From Hyphomicrobiales bacterium (GTDB taxonomy: Bacteria; Pseudomonadota; Alphaproteobacteria; Rhizobiales; Beijerinckiaceae), in NCBI GenBank assembly GCA_004144595.1, contig SEEM01000007.1:38943-102942 (forward strand): a DNA stretch of 64,000 nt, given 5' to 3'. Shown here in pieces: positions 1-9,208 of this stretch (its first letter is position 1; every line of letters starts with the position of its first letter). Made by a program: the position numbers and the translations under genes. Below the pieces are notes generated by a model that was not told where the DNA came from, ran no database searches, and saw nothing but the letters and a program-made list of their open reading frames with translations.

Positions 1-14
1 TTCATGGAGGAGCG

Positions 15-344
15 ATGGCTGCCTGGATGAAGGACCTGCTGGCGCGCGACATCGAAGCGCTGCGCGTCGATGTGCTCAAGGCCGGCGTTCTCAATGCCAA
101 GGCCTTGCAGGAAAGCGCGGAATCCCGTGTCGCACATCTCCACGACGTGCTGCGCGAATCCCACGAGCTGCAGGATGCCTCGTTCCAGGTGATGAACGAC
201 ACCATCGGCTTCGCCAGATTGCTTTATGGCCATGCCGCCATCGCCGAATCGGAACAGGCCAGGCTTGTGGTGCTGGCCGCCATCGATCGCCTCGCCGGGG
301 TGCTTGGTCGTTGCGAATGGCGGGAGGCCGCCCTCCATGAATGA
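15..344 (+). CDS. hypothetical protein, 109 aa
   Basis: I do not recognise this protein. It has 109 residues, no signal peptide or membrane segment, and is almost certainly all alpha-helical, with long runs of Ala, Leu, Glu and Arg and a mid-region Glu/His/Leu-rich helix. The start is the ATG at 15, which has a good GGAGGAG ribosome site directly upstream (7-12). Another frame runs in from the left edge and stops at 30, so the gene may overlap the end of an upstream gene and be translationally coupled to it. That upstream gene is outside the window. No function is proposed. Confidence 0.6.
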   Translation: MAAWMKDLLARDIEALRVDVLKAGVLNAKALQESAESRVAHLHDVLRESHELQDASFQVMNDTIGFARLLYGHAAIAESEQARLVVLAAIDRLAGVLGRCEWREAALHE

Positions 345-508
345 TGTCGTCTGTGGGCGTCGAAAGCCGATTTCCACTTGCTTCATCCCCGTGTGCAAAG
401 CAAGGCGGCGCCGGATTGAAGAAAGCCGGCTGAAGTGACTGGACAGGCCGAGCGCCTGCCTCTATATCGCCCCCACCAACACGGACGGCCTCGCGCCGCT
501 CACGGTTC

Positions 509-584
509 GCCCAGGTAGCTCAGTTGGTAGAGCATGCGACTGAAAATCGCAGTGTCGGCGGTTCGACTCCGTCCCTGGGCACCA
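509..584 (+). tRNA. tRNA-Phe (GAA)
   Basis: This is a complete 76-nt cloverleaf. The acceptor stem GCCCAGG (509-515) pairs with CCTGGGC (574-580). The D arm contains AGCTCAGTTGGTAGAGC, the anticodon loop is CTGAAAA (540-546) with anticodon GAA at 542-544, and the T loop is GTTCGACTC. The discriminator A and CCA end (581-584) are encoded. It stands alone between the first small gene and selD. Confidence 0.97.
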
Positions 585-888
585 CTCTCCCTCCAAGCGA
601 TTGCCAAAAAAGCGCCCGGGCAAGATCGGCGGCTTGCGCGCATTTTGCGGCGCGTCGGGGCGAACCGGTGCGCTCCGTGCTGGCTGCGTTGCTCCTCCAG
701 CGCCCCCGCGTCCGCCAAAGGAAGCGTTGACGCTGCCGGCCGATGCGGAAACGATGGGGCATGCTTGCTCAAGTGGCTCCCGCGTGCCGGGGCGCTGATC
801 GGCCGGGTCGACGATCGGAACGCGTTTGCGCGAAGGCCCGCGCTTTGCCGCAGAGCTGCCAAGCCCCGACGTCCCGGAGTTCCCGACG
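585..888. other. gene-free spacer between tRNA-Phe and selD
   Basis: About 300 bp lies between the tRNA-Phe gene and the selD start. The open frames here are GC-driven and resemble no protein I know. I see no convincing terminator after the tRNA and no clear -35/-10 pair for selD. The only supported element is the GGAG ribosome site at 876-879. Confidence 0.5.
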
Positions 889-1965
889 ATGAACCACACG
901 AGCCCGCTCGCCCCGGCGACGCCTGAGCAGCCCCTGCGCCTCACCAGCCTGGCCCATGGCGGCGGCTGCGGTTGCAAGCTGGCGCCGGCCGTGCTCCAGC
1001 AATTGCTGGCGGGGCACCCTGCCGCCGGCCCCTACACCCAGCTCCTCGTCGGCACCGAGACGGGCGACGATGCCGCCGTCTGGCAGGTCGATGACAACAC
1101 CTGCGTCGTCGCGACCACCGATTTCTTCATGCCGGTTGTCGACGATCCCCACGATTTCGGCCGCATCGCCGCGACCAACGCCATTTCCGATATCTATGCC
1201 ATGGGCGGCAAGCCGATCATGGCGCTGGCGATCCTCGGCATGCCGCTCGACAAATTGCCGATCGAGGTGACCCGCGAGATTCTCAAGGGCGGCGCTTCGA
1301 TCTGCGCCGAGGCGGGCATCCCGGTCGCCGGCGGCCATTCGATCGATGCGCCCGAGCCGATCTATGGACTCGCGGTCATCGGCCTGCTCAAGCCGTCGAA
1401 CTTGCGCCGTAACAGCGGTGCCAAGCCTGGTGATGCGCTGATCCTGACCAAGGCGCTCGGCGTCGGCATCTATTCGGCCGCCTTCAAGAAGGGCGAGCTT
1501 TCGGCTGCGGCCTATGACGAGATGATCGCCTCGACGACGCTGCTCAACCGGATCGGAACCGTGCTGGCGGAGGACGCGGCCGTGCATGCCATCACCGACG
1601 TCACCGGCTTCGGCATCCTCGGTCATGGGCTCGAGATGGCGCGGGGCTCGGGTGCTACGCTGAGGCTGCGGCTTTCCGACCTGCCGTTCCTGTCGCAGGC
1701 CGAGCGTCTGGCGCAGGAGGGCAAGGTCACCGGAGCATCGCATCGCAACTGGGCGAGCTATGGCGAGGGCGCCGTCCTGCCGGCCGGCTTGCCGGATTGG
1801 CAGCGTCACCTGCTCACCGATCCGCAGACCTCGGGCGGTCTGCTCGTCTCCTGCGCCGCCGAGCGGGCCGAGGCGGTACTGGCCCAGATCAACGGGGCCG
1901 GCTATGCGGCGGCGCGGATCATCGGCGCGGTCGAGGCCGGGCCTGCGCAGGTCGTCATCGACTGA
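889..1965 (+). CDS. selD: selenide, water dikinase SelD
   Basis: SelD makes selenophosphate from selenide and ATP in the cytoplasm. Selenophosphate is the selenium donor for Sec-tRNA synthesis by SelA. The protein has 358 residues (E. coli SelD has 347). It carries the N-terminal glycine-rich GGGCGCK motif with the catalytic Cys-Lys pair around residues 22-27, and the AIRS-kinase fold motifs [16 protein letters not shown] and VTGFGILGH. The cysteine form is encoded, so SelD itself is not a selenoprotein here. ATG 889 is preferred over an in-frame upstream start because GGAG lies 9 nt before it. The gene converges with the selenium/formate operon, which supplies the other Sec-synthesis functions. 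Confidence 0.96.
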   Translation: MNHTSPLAPATPEQPLRLTSLAHGGGCGCKLAPAVLQQLLAGHPAAGPYTQLLVGTETGDDAAVWQVDDNTCVVATTDFFMPVVDDPHDFGRIAATNAISDIYAMGGKPIMALAILGMPLDKLPIEVTREILKGGASICAEAGIPVAGGHSIDAPEPIYGLAVIGLLKPSNLRRNSGAKPGDALILTKALGVGIYSAAFKKGELSAAAYDEMIASTTLLNRIGTVLAEDAAVHAITDVTGFGILGHGLEMARGSGATLRLRLSDLPFLSQAERLAQEGKVTGASHRNWASYGEGAVLPAGLPDWQRHLLTDPQTSGGLLVSCAAERAEAVLAQINGAGYAAARIIGAVEAGPAQVVID

Positions 1966-1971
1966 CGGGCT

Positions 1972-2355
1972 TCAGCGCGCTTCCTGAACCTCCAGGTTCC
2001 GGCCCCAGACATCGAAGAAGGCGCCCTTGTTGAGGACCAGCCGGTCCTCGCGCAAAGTAGCCTCGAGTTCGCGCAGGCGATCGCGGGCCATGGCGTCCGG
2101 CACCAGCCCGCCATCGCCGTCGCGCGTCGGGAAGAAGGCGGCGCCGTCCCAGTTCACGCCGGCGCCGCGCAGCATCAGCACGATGTCGCCCCAGTCGATA
2201 TCGTCGCCGACGACATGGACGAAGGTGGAGCGCAGCGGCTCGACCTTCGGCTCGGCGATCTTCACCAGCACGATCAGCGCCGTGAACGGGCCCTTGCGGT
2301 AGAGTTTGCCGAGCCAGCCGTCGAAATCGGTTCCGAGCCCTCTAGACGTCGGCAT
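1972..2355 (-). CDS. conserved-looking hypothetical protein in the sel locus
   Basis: This protein of 127 residues has an unknown function. It is soluble, without signal peptide or transmembrane segment, and starts MPTSRGLGTDFDGW. A beta-rich middle contains LIVLVKIAEPKVEP and FVHVVGDDIDWGD. The WGDIVLMLRGAGVNWDGAAF segment looks like a folded domain rather than a random open frame, and codon use is ordinary for the window. It lies 67 bp downstream of selB in the same direction and ends 6 bp from the convergent selD stop. It could therefore be the last gene of the fdo-sel operon or have its own promoter. I cannot assign a family. Confidence 0.7.
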   Translation of the reverse strand: MPTSRGLGTDFDGWLGKLYRKGPFTALIVLVKIAEPKVEPLRSTFVHVVGDDIDWGDIVLMLRGAGVNWDGAAFFPTRDGDGGLVPDAMARDRLRELEATLREDRLVLNKGAFFDVWGRNLEVQEAR

Positions 2356-2422
2356 GCGGCGGACCGGGCAGGTGGCGGGCTACGCAGGCGAGGGGAGAGC
2401 TATCGGTGTCCGTCATGGCCCC

Positions 2423-4447
2423 TCAGGGAACTGGCGGAAGAGAATGGGAGTCGAACCCACCAGAGACCGTCTGACGGCCCCTCCCGGATTTGAAGTCCGG
2501 ACGCCCCACCGGGGACGTTTCTCCTCCATCGCTCGATCCGGGTAGCGGGCCGAAAAGATCGAGCCGCCGCCGGTTGATGCGTCTCAGGTCGCCGCGGCGG
2601 ATGGTGACGCCGTGACGATCGAAGAACTCTAGAATCTGGATAGCGACCTTTCGGCCGTTGTCGAGCCTGTCGCGGAACTGGGCCGCATTGAAGCCCGCCG
2701 GATGAGCTTCGGCGAGCTCGGCCGCGATGCCGACCATCTCAGCGAGCGTGCCGCGCAGGAAGAAATGGTCGAGCGCGACCTCATGGACATCGCCGCGCCG
2801 GCCGGATAGCCGCAGCAGGCGCCGGATTTCCTCCTCGGGCCGCCCCAGCATCTGGGCGATATCGCGCACGCGGGGCGGGCGGAAGCGCTCGTCATCGGCG
2901 ACGAGCGGCATGATTCGTTCCCAAAGGGCCTCGTCATCCGGCGAAAGCCGCGCTTCGTAACCCGGCCGCCTGAGCCAGGAGCCCGCCGGCACCAGCACGC
3001 CGTCTTGCGTCAGCCGCGCAAGCGCCTGCCGGAACAAGGGCGCCGGCCAGCGCGGCGCGACGGCGAAACGTAGCCGCTCCAGTCCCATGCCGGGCAGGTC
3101 GGGATGCTCGGCGTGGAAGGCGTCGAGCCGCGCCGTTGCGGCCTGCGCCAGCGCCTGCCAATGCGCGGGCAGCATCGCGAGCGGGCCGATCCTGACGAGG
3201 TCGAGCTGGTTCGTCAGGTTGTCGGCCGCCTCGGGAGCGAGCGCGCGGTCGCGGGCGAAGCCGTTGATATCGGCGTGATGCGGCGGCGCAGACAGCAGCC
3301 CATGAAGGGCCTCTGCCGGGTCGGACAGGCGGAGTGCGGCGAGCTGCGCCAGACGCTCCGGACTGCGACGCCGGCGTTCCGGCGCGCGCAGATCGAGGAA
3401 ACGTCCACCGCCGATCGTGCGGGAGGCGCCGGTGTCGCGCAGCACGAAACGGTCGAGCGTCGCGGCCGCGATCGGCTCGTCGAGCACGAGCTGGATCAGG
3501 CCGTCGCCGCCCGGGTCGATCCCTTCGTTCAGCAGCACGATGCGGGCGCCGATCTCGGCGGCGGCGTGATGCAAACGGACGGGCTGCCACATCGTCAGCG
3601 CCTTCTCGCCCGGCAGCCGCGAAACCTCCGCATCGATCCGCGGCGTCGGGGCATGAAGCGCGGGCGCCAGCACCATTTCGCCGTGCCTGATGGCGTCCTT
3701 CGTGACACCGGGACCGGCGAGATTGAGCGCACAGCGCTCGCCGGCGACGCCGCGTTCGGCCGGGCGGTTCTGAGCATGGATCGAGCGCACCCGGGCCGGC
3801 AAGCCTCCGGGCGAGACGACGATGCGGTCGCCGACCGTTACGCTGCCGGACAGGACGGTGCCCGTGACCACCGTCCCGGCGCCCTGCAGGGTGAAGCAGC
3901 GATCGACCGCAAGCCGGAAGGCACCGTTGCCCTGTCGCGCCTGGGCTTCGCGAGCCCGCGCCGCGAGCCGATCGGCGAGCGCCGGCAAGCCCTCTCCGGT
4001 CAGGGTCGAGACCGGGAGCATCGGCGCCCTGGCGAAGGGGCCTGACGCCAGCAGCGCGGCGACCTCGTTCTCGACCGCCTCGATCCGGTCAGCCTCCACC
4101 AAATCGGCCTTGGTGATCGCGACGACCGCCTCGTTGATGCCGAGCAGCCGGGCTATGGCGACATGCTCTCGCGTCTGGGGCATCACGCCGTCATCGGCCG
4201 CGACGACCAATAGCAGAAGGTCGATCCCCGCAGCGCCGGCGAGCATCGTGTGCACGAATTTCTCATGGCCGGGCACGTCGATGAAGCCGACGACCGAGCC
4301 GTCCACTTGCGGCCAATAGGCGAAGCCGAGCGCGATCGAGATGCCGCGCGCCTTCTCCTCCTTCAATCGGTCGGTCTCGACGCCGGTCAAACGCCTGACC
4401 AGCGAGGTCTTGCCGTGGTCGATATGGCCGGCGGTGCCGATGATCAT
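2423..4447 (-). CDS. selB: selenocysteine-specific elongation factor SelB
   Basis: SelB is the GTPase that carries Sec-tRNA to the ribosome and binds the SECIS hairpin of fdoG mRNA. It has 674 residues. The EF-Tu-like G domain starts at the N terminus with GHIDHGKTS (G1), DVPGHEKF (G3) and TKAD (G4). Translation beta-barrel domains and C-terminal winged helices follow, ending in [20 protein letters not shown] 4447 overlaps the stop of the Sel1 gene by 4 bp (ATGA). The frame has no stop before selC and runs through all 96 nt of it to a TGA at 2423-2425. The last ~35 residues, after the usual SelB end, are therefore encoded by tRNA sequence and are probably dispensable. Confidence 0.95.
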   Translation of the reverse strand: MIIGTAGHIDHGKTSLVRRLTGVETDRLKEEKARGISIALGFAYWPQVDGSVVGFIDVPGHEKFVHTMLAGAAGIDLLLLVVAADDGVMPQTREHVAIARLLGINEAVVAITKADLVEADRIEAVENEVAALLASGPFARAPMLPVSTLTGEGLPALADRLAARAREAQARQGNGAFRLAVDRCFTLQGAGTVVTGTVLSGSVTVGDRIVVSPGGLPARVRSIHAQNRPAERGVAGERCALNLAGPGVTKDAIRHGEMVLAPALHAPTPRIDAEVSRLPGEKALTMWQPVRLHHAAAEIGARIVLLNEGIDPGGDGLIQLVLDEPIAAATLDRFVLRDTGASRTIGGGRFLDLRAPERRRRSPERLAQLAALRLSDPAEALHGLLSAPPHHADINGFARDRALAPEAADNLTNQLDLVRIGPLAMLPAHWQALAQAATARLDAFHAEHPDLPGMGLERLRFAVAPRWPAPLFRQALARLTQDGVLVPAGSWLRRPGYEARLSPDDEALWERIMPLVADDERFRPPRVRDIAQMLGRPEEEIRRLLRLSGRRGDVHEVALDHFFLRGTLAEMVGIAAELAEAHPAGFNAAQFRDRLDNGRKVAIQILEFFDRHGVTIRRGDLRRINRRRLDLFGPLPGSSDGGETSPVGRPDFKSGRGRQTVSGGFDSHSLPPVP
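2432..2527 (-). tRNA. selC: tRNA-Sec (UCA), SelC
   Basis: This is the selenocysteine tRNA that reads UGA, charged with Ser and converted by SelA. On the minus strand the 96-nt gene begins GGAGGAGA at 2527 and ends TCTCTTCC-G-CCA at 2432. That gives the diagnostic 8-bp acceptor stem with one G-T pair. The anticodon loop CTTCAAA contains TCA, the variable arm is long (GAGGGGCCGTCAGACGGTCTC), and the T loop is GGTTCGACTCC. The whole gene lies inside the 3' end of the selB reading frame on the same strand, so both products must come from competing processing of one RNA or from a separate selC transcript. Confidence 0.96.
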
Positions 4448-5193
4448 GGCGCGGTCTCTGCGGGAGAGACGGTCGCGCGCGCGGCTTTGATGAAGGGCGC
4501 CGCGAGCGGGCTGCCCTTGCTTTCGGCCGCGAGCAACAGGGCGAGCGCCCTCGTCGCATCCGCCGGCACGCCCTGGCCGAGCAGGGTCGCGGCGCCGAGC
4601 ATGGCTTCGGAATCCGGGTCGCCGGCCGCCATGCCGCGCTGCCACCATTGCGCGGCCGCGTCGGCGTCGCGCTCCACGCCGAGCGCATCGTGATGCATCA
4701 TGCCGAGCCGGGTCATGCTGGTGGCGATGCCGGCCTCTGCCGCGGCCTGCGCCCAGCGCAGGGCCTCGGCCCGATCGCCCGCATTGCCGCCTTCAAGCAG
4801 CATCCAGGAGAGCATGTCCTGTGCCGGGGCGTCGCCCTGTTCGGCAGCGAGCCGATAGAGCCGCATCGCCTCGGCATCGCTCTGCGCGACGCCTTCGCCC
4901 TTGAAGTGCAGGGCCGCTAGATTGCGCTGCCCGACCGGATCGCCGCCTTCCGCCGACAGGTTCAGCCAGCGCAGGGCGAGGGCCGGATCGCGCTGGACGC
5001 CAAGCCCCTCGGCGAAACAGGCGCCGATATTGTTCTGCGCCCGCCCGATGCCGGCATGGGCCAGCGGCCCCCAAAGCGCGAGCGCCGCCGGATGATCGCC
5101 ACGCTCGACCGCTGCCGTGGCCGCGGCCATCTTGGCGGCGACATCACCATCAGGGGTTTCACCCCGGCCTAAAAGGCGCTCAAGCCAGCGCAT
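4444..5193 (-). CDS. Sel1-repeat (TPR-like) protein between selA and selB
   Basis: A 249-residue protein made almost entirely of Sel1-like helical repeats, each about 36 residues (for example [39 protein letters not shown] and [19 protein letters not shown]). Such repeats usually form protein-binding solenoids. There is no signal peptide or membrane anchor, so it is probably cytoplasmic. It overlaps the selA end by 14 bp and the selB start by 4 bp, so it is translationally coupled in the selenium operon. 'Sel1' here is the repeat-family name and does not imply a role in selenium. A role as a scaffold or chaperone for Sec insertion or for formate dehydrogenase is only an inference from position. 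Confidence 0.9.
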   Translation of the reverse strand: MRWLERLLGRGETPDGDVAAKMAAATAAVERGDHPAALALWGPLAHAGIGRAQNNIGACFAEGLGVQRDPALALRWLNLSAEGGDPVGQRNLAALHFKGEGVAQSDAEAMRLYRLAAEQGDAPAQDMLSWMLLEGGNAGDRAEALRWAQAAAEAGIATSMTRLGMMHHDALGVERDADAAAQWWQRGMAAGDPDSEAMLGAATLLGQGVPADATRALALLLAAESKGSPLAAPFIKAARATVSPAETAP

Positions 5194-6586
5194 CGGGCCG
5201 TCCGGGTATCAACGCATCGAGCTGCGCCACGAACAGTGCCTCATCCTCCAGGCAGCGCAGGTCGAAGACGAGCGAGCCTTGCGCGATCCGCCCGATCACC
5301 GGCACCGGCACGGCGCGGAAGGCCGCCGCGAGCTTCTCGACCGCGGAGCCCGCAGCCTTGCCGGCCGGCCGCAGCGCAAGCCCGGCACTCGGCAACGTCT
5401 CCAGCGGCAGTGCGCCGGACCCGATCTGGCTGGCGCAGTCGATGGTTTCGACGACCCAAGCCGGCCCGACCGCTGCCGCGACCTTGGGCTTAAGGCGCTC
5501 GGCCAGCGCGCGCAGATCTTCAGCTTTCCGCGTGAACAGCCGGAGCGTCGGCAGCCGCTGGGCCAGCCGGTCGGGATCGCGATAGAGCCGAAGCGTCGCC
5601 TCCAGTGCCGCGAGCCGGAGCTTGTCGAGACGCAATGCCCGCTTCAGCGGGTTCTTGGCCAGTTTCGCGATCAGGTCCTTCCGGCCGGCGACGATGCCGG
5701 CCTGCGGGCCGCCGAGCAATTTGTCGCCGGAGAAGGTGACGAGATCGGCACCGCCCCTCAGGGCATCCTGAACTGTCTTCTCGCGGCGCAGGCCCCAGCG
5801 CGAGAGGTCGATCAGCGTGCCCGAGCCGAGATCGTCGACGAAGGGCAGGTCATGCTGGCGCGCCAGCTTCGCCAGTTCGGCCGGCTCGACCTCGGCCGTG
5901 AAACCCTGCACCACATAGTTCGAGGTGTGGACCTTCATCACGAGCCCGGTCTCGGGCCCGATCGCCTCGGCATAGTCCTTGAGATGCGTACGGTTGGTGG
6001 TGCCGACCTCGCGCAGGGTCGCGCCGGCCCGCGCCATGATGTCGGGCATGCGGAAAGCGCCGCCGATCTCGATCAACTCGCCGCGCGAGACGATCGCCTC
6101 GCGATCCCGGGCGAGGGTGTTGAGCACCAGCAGCACCGCCGAGGCGTTGTTGTTGACCAGGATCGCGTCCTCGGCGCCGGTGAGTTCCCTTATGAGGTCG
6201 CGCACATGCGCGTCGCGCTCGCCGCGCTGACCGGCTTCGATCCCATATTCGAGATTGGTCGGCGCGCGCATCGCCGCGACCACGGCCTCGATCGCCTCCT
6301 CGGCCAGCAGGGCGCGGCCGAGATTGGTGTGCAGCACCGTCCCCGTCAGGTTGATCACCGGGCGTTGCGAGGGACGGCTCTGTTCCTCCAGCCGATCCAG
6401 CGCCATGCGACCGGCCTGCTCGGCCGATGGCGCTACCGGCCCGCCACCGGCTCGCAGCCGCTCGATCACATATCGGATCGCATCCGTCGCTGCCGCGCGC
6501 CCATGGCCCGCGATGGCGAGTTCGCCATTGGCGCTGCGCAACACCGAATCGACCGAGGGTGGGTGGAAGCGTTCGGGCTTGTTCAT
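5180..6586 (-). CDS. selA: L-seryl-tRNA(Sec) selenium transferase SelA
   Basis: SelA is a PLP enzyme that turns Ser-tRNA(Sec) into Sec-tRNA(Sec) using selenophosphate from SelD. It has 468 residues (E. coli SelA has 463). The N-terminal tRNA-binding region is followed by the fold-type-I core with INLTGTVLHTNLGRA, the YGIEAGQRGERD region, VDDLGSGTL, and the PLP lysine in TFSGDKLLGGPQAG. It starts 25 bp after fdhE on the same strand and overlaps the following Sel1 gene, which fits a single fdo-fdhE-sel operon. Confidence 0.97.
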   Translation of the reverse strand: MNKPERFHPPSVDSVLRSANGELAIAGHGRAAATDAIRYVIERLRAGGGPVAPSAEQAGRMALDRLEEQSRPSQRPVINLTGTVLHTNLGRALLAEEAIEAVVAAMRAPTNLEYGIEAGQRGERDAHVRDLIRELTGAEDAILVNNNASAVLLVLNTLARDREAIVSRGELIEIGGAFRMPDIMARAGATLREVGTTNRTHLKDYAEAIGPETGLVMKVHTSNYVVQGFTAEVEPAELAKLARQHDLPFVDDLGSGTLIDLSRWGLRREKTVQDALRGGADLVTFSGDKLLGGPQAGIVAGRKDLIAKLAKNPLKRALRLDKLRLAALEATLRLYRDPDRLAQRLPTLRLFTRKAEDLRALAERLKPKVAAAVGPAWVVETIDCASQIGSGALPLETLPSAGLALRPAGKAAGSAVEKLAAAFRAVPVPVIGRIAQGSLVFDLRCLEDEALFVAQLDALIPGRPDALA

Positions 6587-6611
6587 CAGGCTCCCTCCGG
6601 GAGACGCTTGA

Positions 6612-7532
6612 TCAGTATCCGAGCAGGAATGGATTCACTCCCGCGCGCCGCCAGCCGGCCTCGGTCACCAAGAGGTCGAGCCCGAGGCTCGCGACATCGT
6701 CCGCCACCGGCTCGAGCTCCGGCGCCTTGCGACGGTTCAGGATCTTCACATAGGTCCGGCATTCGTCGCAGGTCTCGGCCTTGATCGTGTCGGCGATGCC
6801 CTCGATCTCCTGATAGGCGATGCCCTTGGTCGAGCCGCAGGAGACGCATTTCACCCGGACATGGTTCCACTGCGTCGCGCAGAGCGAACACTGGACATAG
6901 CGCACGCCCTCGACATTGAGGTCGGCGACGACCGCGCTCGCCACCGGCGGCCCGCCGCAGCACGGGCAGACGCCGTCTGCGACCGGCTGGGGCAGGGCGG
7001 GATCGAGCCGGGCGCTGCGGCTTGCCGCGACGACCTGCAGGGCCGCGGCGGCGAAGATGTGCTCGGCGACCGCCTCGACCGGCACCGCATCGGCCAGCAC
7101 CGCGGCAAACATCGCCTGCCTCGCCTCCGGTTCCGCCGCGACGGCCCGTGCGAGGGCAGCGCGAGCGAGGTCCGGCATGGCGACGTCGGCCAGTGATTTC
7201 GCAAGCTGGTCGAAGGCGGCCGTAACCGCCGGGTCGGCGGCCAGCTCCTCGCGTGGCAGCACGGGCATGGCGTTGGCCGCGCGCAATCGCAGGTCAGCGG
7301 GGGAGGGCATGGCGGGCGGATCGATCGTCGCAGCCAGCGTCGCCTGAGCCTGGCTCAATCTACCGAGGAAGGCGAGATAGCCTTCGAGCTGATGCCCCGG
7401 CGCCAGTGCCGCGAAACGTTCCGCCCGGATGGCGAACAGCTTCCCTGGTTCCGGCAGGCGCAGGAACGGCGGTTTGTCGCGTTCCGGCGTGCCGACATCC
7501 TCGAAGGTCGCGAGATCCTGGTCGTCACTCAT
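6612..7532 (-). CDS. fdhE: formate dehydrogenase accessory protein FdhE
   Basis: FdhE is a cytoplasmic rubredoxin-like protein needed for maturation of respiratory formate dehydrogenases before Tat export. The protein has 306 residues (E. coli FdhE has 309). The C-terminal half holds the paired zinc/iron-binding Cys motifs CPCCGG, CSLCATQW, CVSCGS and CDEC, which are the family hallmark. The ATG at 7532 has an AGAGGA ribosome site. It follows fdoI by 66 bp and precedes selA by 25 bp, as expected of an accessory gene in the fdo operon. Confidence 0.96.
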   Translation of the reverse strand: MSDDQDLATFEDVGTPERDKPPFLRLPEPGKLFAIRAERFAALAPGHQLEGYLAFLGRLSQAQATLAATIDPPAMPSPADLRLRAANAMPVLPREELAADPAVTAAFDQLAKSLADVAMPDLARAALARAVAAEPEARQAMFAAVLADAVPVEAVAEHIFAAAALQVVAASRSARLDPALPQPVADGVCPCCGGPPVASAVVADLNVEGVRYVQCSLCATQWNHVRVKCVSCGSTKGIAYQEIEGIADTIKAETCDECRTYVKILNRRKAPELEPVADDVASLGLDLLVTEAGWRRAGVNPFLLGY

Positions 7533-7598
7533 TCAACGTCCTCTCGAACCGCACGGGTCACGGGAGGCGGAGCGGCGGGTGCCGCGCCGCAGGCGATT

Positions 7599-8294
7599 TC
7601 ATTCGGCCGGGCCGGCGCTATGGCGGCGCGGCGGCGCCTGCCGTTCGTCGATCACACCCTCGCGCGCCTCCTGGCGCAGCCAGAGCCGGTGGTGGCGGAA
7701 GGCCCAGCCGCCCGTCACCTTTCCCTCGGTCATGGCGTTCATGGTGCCACGTACGTAGAAGCCGGCATAGACATGGACGATGACGACGAGCAGCATCGCG
7801 ACCGCCGCCAGCGCATGCACGATATGGCCGAAGCGCTGCTGCTCTATGGTGAAGCTTGCGCCGAAATACTCGTACCAGATCACGATGCCCGTCCCGAACA
7901 GGACGAGGATCAGGAGCGCCATCAGCCAGAAGACGATCTTCTGCGCGCCGTTATACTTGCCGATTTCCGGCAGGTTTTCCTCGCGGCCCGACATGACCTC
8001 GCCGATATGGCCCATCCATTTGGTGTCGGCCTTCGTCCAGAAATTGTAGCGCACCATCTGGACGAACAGGATCGCGAAGCTCGCCAGCAGCACGACGCCG
8101 ATCCAGGGATGCAGCGCGCGCGTGTTGGAGCCGCCGCCGAACAGGCTCGACAGGAAGAACAATGTCGGGTGGAACAGCGCCGCTCCGCTGAGCGTCAGCA
8201 GGATCAGAGCGATCGCGGTGACCCAGTGGTTGACGCGCACGCGGCCGGGGTAGCGGTCGACGGTCGTGCGTTCCTCTTCACGCCTGACGGCCAC
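7599..8294 (-). CDS. fdoI: formate dehydrogenase gamma subunit (cytochrome b556)
   Basis: Membrane-anchor subunit that takes electrons from FdoH through two b hemes to quinone. It has 231 residues with four hydrophobic helices (near [50 protein letters not shown] and [19 protein letters not shown]). Conserved histidines sit in NHWVTA, HPWIG, GHIVHAL and VHVYAG, the expected b-heme ligands. The start overlaps the fdoH end by 17 bp. A basic, His- and Arg-rich tail of about 40 residues follows the last helix. Confidence 0.95.
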   Translation of the reverse strand: MAVRREEERTTVDRYPGRVRVNHWVTAIALILLTLSGAALFHPTLFFLSSLFGGGSNTRALHPWIGVVLLASFAILFVQMVRYNFWTKADTKWMGHIGEVMSGREENLPEIGKYNGAQKIVFWLMALLILVLFGTGIVIWYEYFGASFTIEQQRFGHIVHALAAVAMLLVVIVHVYAGFYVRGTMNAMTEGKVTGGWAFRHHRLWLRQEAREGVIDERQAPPRRHSAGPAE

Positions 8295-9198
8295 GGGAAG
8301 CCTCCTCGTCGATCAGATGCTCGGCCTCGCGGTCTTCTGCGCGGCTGACGTCGTTGCGTCGGGCGATCGTCGCATGGACGAAGGCGAAGGCGGCGGCGAA
8401 ACCGACTGCCGCCATGCCCGCATACTTGGACACTCCCTTCCAGAGCTCGACGACCTGGCTGATCCGCGGGTTGTTCGGCAGGTTGGCGTAGAGCTGCGGC
8501 TTGTCGGCATGGTGCAGCACATACATCACATGCGTGCCGCCGACGCCGGGCGGATCGTAGATGCCGGCATTCTTGAAGCCGCGCGACTTCAGGTCGGTGA
8601 TCCGGCCATTGGCATGGTCCAGCATCGCCTTCTTCGTACCGAACACGATCGCGCCGGTCGGGCAGGCCTTGGCACAGGCCGGTGCCTGGCCGACCGAGAC
8701 CCGGTCCGAGCAGAGCGTGCACTTATAGGCCTTCTGGTCGGCCTGGCTGATGCGCGGGATGTTGAAGGGGCAGCCCTTCACGCAATAGCCGCAGCCGATA
8801 CAGTTTTCCGAGACGAAATCGACGATGCCGTTGTTGTACTGGACGATCGCGCCGGGCGAGGGGCAGGCCTTGAGGCAGCCCGGGTCGGCGCAATGCATGC
8901 AGCCGTCCTTGCGGATCAGCCATTCGAGATCGCCGCTCTCCGGGTTCTCCCATTCGGTGAACCGCATCAGCGTCCAGGTATTCTCGGTCAGGTCGTGCGG
9001 GTTGTCGTAGACGCCCCGGTTGATCCCGACTTCCTCGCGCAGGTTGTTCCACTCCAGGCAGGCCGCCTGGCAAGCCTTGCAGCCGATGCATTTCGAAACG
9101 TCGATGAGCTTGGCCACCTCGAAATCGTGGCGGACATCCGGCGGCTTGAAGGTGGTCGCCGAGATGCGGGCGAAGTCCTGACTCTGCAATCCAGCCAT
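8278..9198 (-). CDS. fdoH: formate dehydrogenase beta subunit (4x[4Fe-4S])
   Basis: Iron-sulfur electron-transfer subunit between the FdoG active site and FdoI. It has 306 residues (E. coli FdoH has 300). Four ferredoxin-type motifs are present: [11 protein letters not shown] from residue 37, [24 protein letters not shown] and the CTLC...C...CAKAC set. A C-terminal single helix ([18 protein letters not shown]) anchors it in the membrane, followed by a charged tail. ATG 9198 has a strong AGGGAGGA site just upstream, so the longer in-frame upstream ATG at 9243 is rejected. It begins 10 bp after the fdoG stop. Confidence 0.96.
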   Translation of the reverse strand: MAGLQSQDFARISATTFKPPDVRHDFEVAKLIDVSKCIGCKACQAACLEWNNLREEVGINRGVYDNPHDLTENTWTLMRFTEWENPESGDLEWLIRKDGCMHCADPGCLKACPSPGAIVQYNNGIVDFVSENCIGCGYCVKGCPFNIPRISQADQKAYKCTLCSDRVSVGQAPACAKACPTGAIVFGTKKAMLDHANGRITDLKSRGFKNAGIYDPPGVGGTHVMYVLHHADKPQLYANLPNNPRISQVVELWKGVSKYAGMAAVGFAAAFAFVHATIARRNDVSRAEDREAEHLIDEEASRGRQA

Positions 9199-9208
9199 TG
9201 CTTCCTCC

